Notes: generated by a model from the letters alone, not told the origin. Shown: positions 1-5,447, counted from the first letter of the stretch. The stretch is DNA of 5,666 bases from an uncultured Erysipelotrichaceae bacterium (GCA_934692455.1 CAKUTY010000097.1:1-5666), one strand, 5' to 3'. Program-made: numbers and translations.

Positions 1-409
1 CCTTAATCTCTTCGCTTGCCACTAGTTTTCCCTTTAAATCAAGAATAATTTGACTAGCAGTCTTAGCACCAACACCAGGCATTGATTTCATATAATTAAC
101 ATCGGAATTTTCAATGGCTCTAATAATGTCATCCACCTTAGACTTAGCTAAGATACCAGAGGCAATCTTAGGACCTAATCCCTTAACTGAAATAAGCTTA
201 ACAAAAAGTTCATATTCTGCATATGATAAGAAACCAAATAATGATTGTTCATCTTCCCTGATATTTTCATAAGTGTAGACTAATACTTCTTCACCTATTT
301 TTAATTTCTCTGGATGATAAAAATTAATGCGGTAACCAACATTATTTACATCCAAAAGAACATAATCATTTCCAAAAAGATGAACTTTTCCTCTTAAAAA
401 ACCAATCAT
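1..409 (-). CDS. ruvA: Holliday junction branch migration complex subunit RuvA (3' part beyond window)
   Basis: RuvA binds the four-way DNA junction as a tetramer and loads the RuvB helicase during recombinational repair. The 136 codons visible begin MIGFLRGKV, the typical RuvA start. Residues 1 to about 62 form the OB-fold domain, closing with the family motif REDEQSLFGF (51-60). Two helix-hairpin-helix DNA-binding motifs follow: VKGLGPKIA (75-83) and MPGVGAKTA (110-118). The family is usually about 200 residues, so roughly the last third, including the RuvB-binding domain III, lies off the left edge. ATG at 409 is the only conventional start: the frame is open for 11 codons upstream, then meets a stop, and holds no ATG, GTG or TTG. 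There is no Shine-Dalgarno sequence, and an extended -10 element ends 10 nt before the ATG, so the transcript should be almost leaderless. The gene follows obg but is separated from it by a terminator. ruvB probably follows it (inference). Confidence 0.95.
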   Translation of the reverse strand, partial: MIGFLRGKVHLFGNDYVLLDVNNVGYRINFYHPEKLKIGEEVLVYTYENIREDEQSLFGFLSYAEYELFVKLISVKGLGPKIASGILAKSKVDDIIRAIENSDVNYMKSMPGVGAKTASQIILDLKGKLVASEEIK

Positions 410-419
410 AACCGCAACT

Positions 420-428
420 ATTGTACCA
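420..428 (-). promoter_or_regulatory. Extended -10 promoter element for ruvA
   Basis: On the minus strand the sequence TGGTACAAT is an extended -10 element: TG, one base, then TACAAT, one mismatch from TATAAT. I see no good -35 box at 16-18 bp; that stretch is the stem of the upstream terminator. Extended -10 promoters often do without one. With normal spacing, transcription would start near 412-414, leaving only about 3-5 nt before the ruvA ATG at 409. Confidence 0.55.
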
Positions 429-430
429 TG

Positions 431-454
431 AAAAAAGAATCCTTACGGATTCTT
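431..454 (-). terminator. Intrinsic terminator after obg
   Basis: On the minus strand AAGAATCC and GGATTCTT form a perfect 8-bp stem closed by a GTAA (GNRA-type) tetraloop (arms 447-454 and 435-442). The 3' arm runs straight into a tract of six T (436-431). The stem begins inside the obg stop codon (453-455), so the terminator has no spacer from the gene. The stem has only two G-C pairs next to the loop plus one further out, so it may be leaky. The ruvA -10 element begins right after the T tract. Confidence 0.8.
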
Positions 455-1751
455 ATTCAAATTCATCTTCATCGTCACCATCAACGAATTCAAAGCTTGT
501 ATCATTAATGAAAACTTGATCGCCGTTCTTACAGCCTTTTTCTCTTAAGGCTTCATCAACTTTCATCTTACTCATCGCACGAGCGAAGCGTAATGCTGAA
601 TCCATATCCTTAAGATTAGTTCTTTCAAACAATCTTTCAATCTTTTCACCTTCGATTCTAAAGATACCATTACCTTCATTAAATACTTTAAATTCTTCTT
701 CAGGTGTAAAGGTATATACAACCTTCTCCTCTGCCTTCTTTTCATCATATAAGGCAAATTGAGGTAGTTCCTTTAACATATCCTTAACTTTATATAATAC
801 AGGAGTTAAACCCTCATTGATGATTGTGATAGTCTCAAAAATTTCTACATCAGGATACTTTTCCTTAAAACGTTTTAGATTTTCCTTCGCCATATCACCA
901 TCCATCTTATTAGCGATAACAATCTGAGGTCTAGAACTTAAGTTACCTGGATAACTCTCTAGTTCATGATTAATGATCTCATAATCGCTTAGAGGATCTC
1001 TATATTCACCAGACATATCAATGACATGTAAGATTACACGACATCTTTCAATATGTTTCAAGAACTCATGACCTAGACCCTTACCTTGTGAAGCTCCTTC
1101 AATTAATCCTGGTAAGTCAGCCATAACAAACGATCCATTGCCAACTTTAACCATACCAAGTTGAGGTACAAGTGTTGTGAATGGATAGTCAGCTATTTCA
1201 GGTCTAGCCTTAGATACAACTGATAATAGAGTTGATTTACCAACACTTGGGAAACCCACTAAGCCTACATCAGCTAATAGTTTAAGTTCTACTTCTACTT
1301 CTTTTTCTTCACCAGATTCACCAAGTTGTGCCTTTTCAGGAACAGAATTTCTAGAAGTCGCAAAGTGACGGTTACCCTTACCACCCTTACCACCTTGGCA
1401 AATTACAGCTCTTGAATCAATAGTGTTTAAGTCAGCAATGATTGTATTGTCTTTTAAATCCTTAACAATAGTACCCAAAGGAACCTTAACAATAACATCC
1501 TTCTTAGATTCACCAAACATATTATTTGGCTTACCATCAGCACCATTGTCACCCTTAATCATCTTTGAGAAACGTAAATCTAATAGTGTTGACTTATTAG
1601 TATCAACTTCAAATACGATAGAAGCGCCATCACCACCATCACCACCATTTGGACCACCAAAAGGATTGTATTTCTCACGTTTAAAAGAGACAAGACCATT
1701 GCCACCATTTCCAGCTTTTAATTTAATTTTTACTTTATCAATAAATTGCAT
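453..1751 (-). CDS. obg: Obg family GTPase (50S ribosome assembly)
   Basis: Obg (ObgE/CgtA) is an essential GTPase that binds late 50S intermediates and links ribosome assembly to growth and stress state. The 432-residue protein has the family's three parts. The glycine-rich Obg fold spans about 1-157 (GGNG, NPFGGPNGGDGG at 29-40, GGKGGKGNRHF at 120-130). The G domain spans about 158-325: G1 GFPSVGKS (166-173), G2 FTT (191-193), G3 DLPG (212-215) and G4 NKMD (281-284). The OCT domain spans about 347-424 (ERLFERTNL, ALRFARAMSKMKVDEALREKG). A short acidic tail, DGDDEDEFE, closes it. The expected G5 Ser-Ala is not visible: the equivalent stretch reads ETITIINEGL (306-315). The start ATG has only a weak ribosome site (AAGAG, about 4 nt away) and lies 20 nt below a terminator-like hairpin after rpmA. 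Gene order and length are normal for Firmicutes. Confidence 0.97.
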   Translation of the reverse strand: MQFIDKVKIKLKAGNGGNGLVSFKREKYNPFGGPNGGDGGDGASIVFEVDTNKSTLLDLRFSKMIKGDNGADGKPNNMFGESKKDVIVKVPLGTIVKDLKDNTIIADLNTIDSRAVICQGGKGGKGNRHFATSRNSVPEKAQLGESGEEKEVEVELKLLADVGLVGFPSVGKSTLLSVVSKARPEIADYPFTTLVPQLGMVKVGNGSFVMADLPGLIEGASQGKGLGHEFLKHIERCRVILHVIDMSGEYRDPLSDYEIINHELESYPGNLSSRPQIVIANKMDGDMAKENLKRFKEKYPDVEIFETITIINEGLTPVLYKVKDMLKELPQFALYDEKKAEEKVVYTFTPEEEFKVFNEGNGIFRIEGEKIERLFERTNLKDMDSALRFARAMSKMKVDEALREKGCKNGDQVFINDTSFEFVDGDDEDEFE

Positions 1752-1763
1752 AATTCTCTTAAA

Positions 1764-1791
1764 TAAAATAAAAGGCCTATAGAAGGCCTTT
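1764..1791 (-). terminator. Terminator or attenuator hairpin between rpmA and obg
   Basis: On the minus strand AAAGGCC (1785-1791) pairs perfectly with GGCCTTT (1771-1777) around a 7-nt loop. It is followed by the T-rich stretch TATTTTATTT. The hairpin starts 8 nt after the rpmA stop codon and ends 19 nt before the obg ATG. The T tract is interrupted by A, so partial termination is more likely than full. I see no clear promoter between this hairpin and obg, so obg probably depends on read-through from the rplU promoter. That would make this an expression step-down point (inference). Confidence 0.6.
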
Positions 1792-1799
1792 AAATGATC

Positions 1800-2084
1800 T
1801 TAGCAAGCAGGATAGCAAGATACTTTCTTCTTATCCTTGCCTAAACGTTCATATTTAACAATACCGTCGCAAGTGCAGAATAATGTATCATCGCCGCCCT
1901 TTTTAACATTTGTACCAGGATGAATCTTAGTACCTCTTTGACGGTAGATAATAGATCCAGCAGTAGCAAATTGACCATCGGCAACCTTCGCACCTAGTCT
2001 CTTAGAATGAGAGTCACGTCCGTTTTTAGTAGAACTAACACCCTTCTTAGAAGCGAAGAATTGAATATCTAAAATATATTTCAT
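1800..2084 (-). CDS. rpmA: 50S ribosomal protein L27 with cleavable N-terminal extension and four C-terminal cysteines
   Basis: L27 is a large-subunit protein whose N-terminus reaches the peptidyl-transferase centre. The sequence shows the Firmicutes-type precursor MKYILDIQFF-ASKKG, in which Prp cuts after the Phe-Phe pair. It is followed by the conserved KNGRDSHSKRLG, ADGQF, IYRQRGTKIHPG and GGDDTLF segments. There are two in-frame starts. ATG at 2090 overlaps the prp stop (ATGA) but lies only 1 nt from the AAAGGA ribosome site at 2092-2097. ATG at 2084 has a 7-nt spacing, so I chose it (94 residues; 96 from the upstream start). The C-terminus is odd. LFCTCDG and SCYPAC place cysteines at residues 70, 72, 90 and 94, where Bacillus subtilis L27 (from memory) has no cysteines. 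The pattern C-x-C...C-x3-C resembles a metal-ligand set, discussed under findings. Confidence 0.96.
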   Translation of the reverse strand: MKYILDIQFFASKKGVSSTKNGRDSHSKRLGAKVADGQFATAGSIIYRQRGTKIHPGTNVKKGGDDTLFCTCDGIVKYERLGKDKKKVSCYPAC

Positions 2085-2086
2085 AC

Positions 2087-2389
2087 TCATTTCCTTTCTA
2101 CTTTAATAAATTCACCATAGGACTCTTCAATAGTCTTAAGTTGAATTAGTGCAAGCTTCATAAAATTATTTACTTCATCAAGCTTACATTCATTTTTTAT
2201 CTCAATCTTGTTTTCACCTACATTAATTGTAACATCCTGATATTCATCAAGACAATTCATAAGTCCAAACATTATACTTGAGACACTAGCACATATTAGA
2301 TCATTACCATATTCAGCATATTCTGCATGACCAGTAACCCCTAAATGTGTGTAATAGCCATTCTCTAAGCTATATCTTACTAATATCAT
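2087..2389 (-). CDS. prp: Prp cysteine protease that processes ribosomal protein L27 (YsxB family)
   Basis: Prp is a small cysteine protease that removes the N-terminal extension of L27 in Firmicutes and related groups, an essential step in those studied. The 100-residue protein contains the family motif with both catalytic residues: GHAEYAEYGNDLICAS, with His21 and Cys33 as the expected dyad. Length is normal. The start codon overlaps the rplU stop as TAATG (1 nt shared). No Shine-Dalgarno sequence precedes it, so translation probably relies on re-initiation or coupling from rplU. Its stop lies 2 nt before the preferred rpmA start. The position between rplU and rpmA, together with the LDIQFFASKK site in the L27 encoded next door, supports the assignment strongly. 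Confidence 0.93.
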   Translation of the reverse strand: MILVRYSLENGYYTHLGVTGHAEYAEYGNDLICASVSSIMFGLMNCLDEYQDVTINVGENKIEIKNECKLDEVNNFMKLALIQLKTIEESYGEFIKVERK

Positions 2390-2697
2390 TAAGCGATGCT
2401 AGTAACAGTTAACTTAGTATATGGTTGACGATGACCTTGTTTACGACGAGTAGAACCCTTCTTAGACTTGTACTTGAAGATAACAATCTTCTTACCCTTG
2501 CCTTGTTTTTCAACCTTGCAAGTAACCTTAGCACCATCAACATAAGGTGCACCAAGAGTTAAACTGCCATTGTTTAGCGCAACAACCTTATCGAAAGTAT
2601 ATTCTTCACCTTCATTTACATCTAACTTTTCGACATAAATTACAGATCCTTCTTCTACTTTAAGTTGCTTACCGCCAGTTTCAATAATTGCGTACAT
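2389..2697 (-). CDS. rplU: 50S ribosomal protein L21
   Basis: L21 is a 23S rRNA-binding large-subunit protein. The 102-residue protein starts MYAIIETGGKQLKVEEG and carries the family signature near its end: basic residues from KYKSKKGSTRRKQ leading into GHRQPYTK (88-95). Length matches the family. The frame stays open for 32 codons upstream to an ATG at 2793, but that stretch is the leader RNA. The start at 2697 is set by homology and by the strong ribosome site AAAGGAG (2703-2709), 5 nt away. It is the first gene of the rplU-prp-rpmA(-obg) unit, with a promoter at about 2798-2806. It is likely autoregulated through the L21 leader. Confidence 0.97.
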   Translation of the reverse strand: MYAIIETGGKQLKVEEGSVIYVEKLDVNEGEEYTFDKVVALNNGSLTLGAPYVDGAKVTCKVEKQGKGKKIVIFKYKSKKGSTRRKQGHRQPYTKLTVTSIA

Positions 2698-2720
2698 AAA
2701 ATCTCCTTTCTTTGAATTTA

Positions 2721-2793
2721 GACTCGCCATTAAGGTGACCATGCTTAAAAACCTTCTCTGTGCGGTTGAGACCCTATTAAAGGGAGACAACAC
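2721..2793 (-). promoter_or_regulatory. L21 leader RNA (r-protein autoregulatory 5' UTR)
   Basis: The 5' UTR of rplU folds into two elements on the minus strand. Hairpin 1 (2793-2760) has an outer stem GTGTTG pairing with CAA and CAC across a 3-nt bulge. A 3x3 internal loop follows, then an inner stem CCCT/AGGG with loop TTAAT. Hairpin 2 (2755-2732) is AAGGT/ACCTT with a 14-nt loop, followed by TGGCGAGTC (2728-2720), which reaches just past the left edge of this entry. Position, size and elements fit the known L21 leader of Firmicutes. I recognise it by pattern, not by a covariance-model search. Binding by L21 itself is the expected control but is not shown here. Confidence 0.7.
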
Positions 2794-2797
2794 AAAT

Positions 2798-2826
2798 ATA
2801 ATAACATAAATAAAAGCCGATTTACA
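2798..2826 (-). promoter_or_regulatory. Promoter for the rplU operon
   Basis: On the minus strand TGTTATTAT (2806-2798) is an extended -10: TG, one base, then TATTAT, one mismatch from consensus. A weak -35 (TGTAAA, 3 of 6 matches) sits 17 bp upstream at 2821-2826, within the loop and arm of the preceding terminator. Expected transcription start is about 2791-2794, giving a leader of roughly 95 nt that carries the L21 leader structure. Confidence 0.55.
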
Positions 2827-2834
2827 TCGACTTT
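2805..2834 (-). terminator. Intrinsic terminator of the secreted-protein gene
   Basis: On the minus strand AAAGTCGAT (2826-2834) pairs with ATCGGCTTT (2813-2821) as a 9-bp stem with one T-G wobble and a GTAA tetraloop (2822-2825), followed by the T-rich TATTTATG. It lies 7 nt after the stop codon. The T-rich tail overlaps the rplU extended -10 region. The loop is the same GTAA as in the terminator after obg. Confidence 0.8.
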
Positions 2835-2841
2835 CATCATT

Positions 2842-5316
2842 TTATTTAGTACTTGTATTACTTACTTTATATACACAAGCACCCTTAGACTCAGACCAAA
2901 TCCAGTTCTTAGATCCCATTTCCTCATCACAAGTGATAACACCATCACTATTTAGATCCTTAGGCCCAGCCTTTTTATCAGCAACATTTGACGTTGGAGT
3001 AACTGCACCATAAGTCACAATCGCATAAGTAGAGAACTTATCAGTCTTGAATGTCAAAATATTTCCATTTAAACCAGCATCCAACATACTTAATACACCA
3101 CCATGGAATCTTGCAACCTTGATAGTTTTATTCTTAATTGAATCAACAATATCATCAGGAAGATACATGTTAATTGTGATTGGACTATTTAAACTTGTAA
3201 TCTTTGTTGATACACCATTTTCATCAACACTATACAAATTAATATCCAAAGGAACAATTTGATCTAATTTAGAATTACTTGGAGTTTGCTTATTAAGCAT
3301 ATCTTTCTCATTACTTTGTAAATCATTAACTAAATCAGTTTTTAACAATATACCATTAGAGTCACTTTGAACCTTCTTAACTTCATCATATGTTGTCTCA
3401 TCAACAGTAGGAGTAGGAGATGTAACATCAATCTTTTCTCCATCCTTAACAACTTCATAAGTATCATTAATCTTAGCTACGTTATAGCCACTTATTAAAT
3501 GCTTAGAAACATCTTTTGAGAATGAGCCACCTGAAATATTAGTATCGCCATTTAAAGCCTGACCTGGATATAATTTTTCATCATATAAACTAATAGCCCC
3601 ATAGAAATCGCCACCAGTTATTATCGTCTTGCCTTCAGTATCATAATTTTCATCTTTCCAAAGACCAGTTATAACCGCATCGGTTGCATTATTTGTAGGC
3701 TTAAATGTACCACCATTTATCTCTGCATAATTCCAATTCAATAGTGTAGCTTGAGTAGAATTTAAGAATTCGCCATCTTCTATATATAATTTACCAAAAT
3801 CACCATTCTTAATAGTATTAATTCCACCAGAGAACTTACCACCATGAATTCTCAAAATAGCTTCCTCATTCTCTTTTCCCTCGCCATTTCTAATAAGACT
3901 AGAGAAAGAACCAGCAGATATAACAGAAACATCATCATAAATATCCATAGTACCTTGGTTAGAAATGTTATACCAGCTATTACCGCCACTGCTTGTAGTA
4001 CTACTTCCAGCTTCTTTAGATCTTGTTAGTGTTATTCCCCCCTTTAACACAAGCATTGCACCATAATTATTAACAATATCACCTTTTCCGTGAGTAACAT
4101 CATCAATAGTACCCTTACCTGTAATAGTTAAATCACCATTATTAATAATTGTATGATCCTTATTATTTGTTAAAGTAACTCCTTCTAAGATATCGATTGT
4201 TAAGGCCTTATCCTTTGGAATAACAATATCTTCAGTAGTACTTGATTTTAAAGATATAGTATCGCCATTGTTTGCTACATTAATTGCAGCAGTTAAAGAA
4301 TCAAAACCTTTATCACCAATAGAGGCAATATATGTTTTTTCTACAATGGTACCATCAGTGTTTTGTACTAAACCTTCCTTCAAATACTTAGTAACATCAC
4401 TAGAGAAAGTACCACCAGTTATTTCAGTTTGATGCGTTGAGCCATAAGTTGTATCTTCTCTTATACACGGATTACCACCTTTAACTGTGCCACCTGTAAT
4501 CTTAGTTATTCCTTTATTAACTGTGCTACCAGTAACCGCTCTTGAAACAATAGCTGCATCAGAATTATTCTCTTCTCCAACTATATTTCCTCCTGTAATA
4601 ATAAGCACATTATTATTTTGAACACATGATTGAGCAAATCCTGTAATAGTACCACCATTAATTGCCATTTCACCAGCATCATCATTTTTAACGGTATTAA
4701 GTCCGCCATTAAAAGTGCCACCATTAATCGTCAATTTCGAAACAGGATTGCCATTTGTTGAAGGCTCATTAGCATTACCGTAAGAATACCAACCATTTGC
4801 AAGTAAGCTTGAATATTTACCTTTATTCTCAACTGTAACACCAGAATTGATTTCCATCGTTCCATAATTCTTAATCGTATAGTAAGAATTACTGCCAGAA
4901 TTCTTAGAATCTATACCGGTTTCTTGACTTCTCTTATATGTTCCACCATTTAAAATCACTGTTGCGTTAAGATCATTATAAACAGCAGCTCTTCCATTGG
5001 TAACATTATCAACTGTTCCACTACCTGCAATAGTAAGCGTCCCCCTATTTATAATGGTATGATTATTGACATTAGTTAAAGTAACACCATCAGTGATATT
5101 AATTGTAATATCCTTTCCAGATTCAATAACAACATCTTCATTAGTACTTGCTATTAAAGCAATAGTATCCCCATTACCTGCAACATTAATTGCTTCTTGT
5201 AAAGTTGAATATTCAGTGCCACCTGCTTTAGCAACCTTCCCATCATCTGCACTTACACTTAAGCACAATGAAAACATCATCAACAAAGACAACAACACAG
5301 AAATAAACTTTTTCAT
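2842..5316 (-). CDS. Secreted beta-helix repeat surface protein with EF-hand-like C-terminal tail
   Basis: I know no gene name for this 824-residue protein. A Sec signal peptide covers 1-23 (basic MKK, hydrophobic core, VSA before DD). Two homologous modules follow, about 32-327 and 329-625. Each opens with a [YF]xxLxxAINVAxNGDTI-like segment, continues with rungs ending in I-x-G-G-x-[FIV] (for example INGGTF, ITGGTF), and closes with GG[TS]FS-DV-K-L. This pattern is typical of right-handed parallel beta-helices. Residues about 640-770 form a beta-rich domain (PLDINLYS, SPITINMYLP, FKTDKFSTYA) of a kind I recall from gut Firmicute surface proteins. The tail (785-824) has a perfect EF-hand loop pattern from D787 to E798, then NWIWSES and GACVYK. 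There is no LPxTG, transmembrane anchor, SLH or choline-binding repeat. ATG at 5316 follows AAAGGA with 4-nt spacing. The gene has its own promoter and terminator. An adhesin or glycan-binding role is only inference; no catalytic motif was recognised. Confidence 0.85.
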   Translation of the reverse strand: MKKFISVLLSLLMMFSLCLSVSADDGKVAKAGGTEYSTLQEAINVAGNGDTIALIASTNEDVVIESGKDITINITDGVTLTNVNNHTIINRGTLTIAGSGTVDNVTNGRAAVYNDLNATVILNGGTYKRSQETGIDSKNSGSNSYYTIKNYGTMEINSGVTVENKGKYSSLLANGWYSYGNANEPSTNGNPVSKLTINGGTFNGGLNTVKNDDAGEMAINGGTITGFAQSCVQNNNVLIITGGNIVGEENNSDAAIVSRAVTGSTVNKGITKITGGTVKGGNPCIREDTTYGSTHQTEITGGTFSSDVTKYLKEGLVQNTDGTIVEKTYIASIGDKGFDSLTAAINVANNGDTISLKSSTTEDIVIPKDKALTIDILEGVTLTNNKDHTIINNGDLTITGKGTIDDVTHGKGDIVNNYGAMLVLKGGITLTRSKEAGSSTTSSGGNSWYNISNQGTMDIYDDVSVISAGSFSSLIRNGEGKENEEAILRIHGGKFSGGINTIKNGDFGKLYIEDGEFLNSTQATLLNWNYAEINGGTFKPTNNATDAVITGLWKDENYDTEGKTIITGGDFYGAISLYDEKLYPGQALNGDTNISGGSFSKDVSKHLISGYNVAKINDTYEVVKDGEKIDVTSPTPTVDETTYDEVKKVQSDSNGILLKTDLVNDLQSNEKDMLNKQTPSNSKLDQIVPLDINLYSVDENGVSTKITSLNSPITINMYLPDDIVDSIKNKTIKVARFHGGVLSMLDAGLNGNILTFKTDKFSTYAIVTYGAVTPTSNVADKKAGPKDLNSDGVITCDEEMGSKNWIWSESKGACVYKVSNTSTK
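2845..2964 (-). other. C-terminal tail module: EF-hand-like loop plus W-x-W...C motif
   Basis: This encodes residues 785-824 of the secreted protein. D787, N789, D791, G792, I794 and E798 occupy the canonical positions of a calcium-binding EF-hand loop. They are followed by NWIWSES (804-810) and CVYK (814-817), with the end at VSNTSTK. Cysteines 796 and 814 could form a disulfide. It resembles half a dockerin but lacks a second repeat. It may be a calcium-stabilised attachment or capping module (inference). Confidence 0.55.
3442..4332 (-). repeat. Second beta-helix module (copy B) of the secreted protein
   Basis: This encodes residues about 329-625. It aligns to copy A at an offset of about 302 residues at its start and 295 at its end: FDSLTAAINVANNGDTISL matches YSTLQEAINVAGNGDTIAL, and ISGGSFSKDVSKHL matches ITGGTFSSDVTKYL. 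It has shorter loops near residues 478-486 than copy A. The copies are clearly diverged, so the duplication is old. Confidence 0.75.
4336..5223 (-). repeat. First beta-helix module (copy A) of the secreted protein
   Basis: This encodes residues about 32-327. Rung-closing motifs are visible as LNGGTY (122), INGGTF (197), INGGTI (219), ITGGNI (240), ITGGTV (273) and ITGGTF (299). It carries a longer loop (about 175-193, WYSYGNANEPS) and two cysteines (231 and 284) that copy B lacks. Confidence 0.75.
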
Positions 5317-5354
5317 AAAATCCTTTCTTCCCTATTACCCGTATTGTTTATTTA

Positions 5355-5387
5355 TTAGATCGCTATTTCAACCCTTGGCAGATCTAA
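5355..5387 (-). repeat. Inverted repeat in the leader of the secreted-protein gene
   Basis: TTAGATC (5355-5361) and GATCTAA (5381-5387) are perfect inverted arms around 19 nt. GC pairs inside can extend the stem by 2 bp across a one-base bulge. It lies 6-11 nt downstream of the predicted transcription start and about 40 nt above the ATG. No T tract follows, so it is not a terminator. It could be an operator or an RNA stem-loop in the 5' UTR. Confidence 0.6.
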
Positions 5388-5399
5388 ATACATTTCTAT

Positions 5400-5427
5400 A
5401 TTATTCTTCTAACTTTTTTCTTGTCAA
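5400..5427 (-). promoter_or_regulatory. Promoter for the secreted-protein gene
   Basis: On the minus strand a perfect TTGACA -35 (5422-5427) is followed after 16 bp by AATAAT (5400-5405), one mismatch from the -10 consensus. TAATAT at 18 bp is an alternative -10. Just upstream of the -35 lie a T5 tract and AAAAAAATTT (5428-5450), resembling an UP element, so the promoter may be strong. Predicted start is near 5393, giving a leader of about 75 nt. Confidence 0.7.
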
Positions 5428-5447
5428 TAAAAAGTATGCAAATTTTT

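Noticed and set aside
572..757. Minus-strand 61-codon frame inside obg
   Set aside because: It is an out-of-frame shadow within the conserved OCT domain.
1423..1782. Plus-strand open frame of 119 codons opposite obg
   Set aside because: It lies antisense to the conserved glycine-rich Obg fold, and its proline-rich translation simply mirrors those glycine codons. There is no ribosome site and no recognisable protein.
2698..2793. A 32-residue N-terminal extension of L21 from an in-frame ATG at 2793
   Set aside because: The extension translates the L21 leader RNA, has no ribosome site, and ends at a start with a strong AAAGGAG and the conserved MYAII N-terminus.
2842..3007. Cell-wall sorting signal at the end of the secreted protein
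   Set aside because: There is no LPxTG-like motif, hydrophobic stretch or basic tail in the last 60 residues.
3047..3262. Plus-strand 71-codon frame (and a similar one at 3844-4029)
   Set aside because: Both are antisense shadows of the secreted-protein gene, with no start signals or known motifs.
5260..5316. Lipoprotein signal because of Cys18 in the signal peptide
   Set aside because: The residues before the cysteine (F-S-L) do not form a lipobox, and a standard cleavage site VSA-DD follows.
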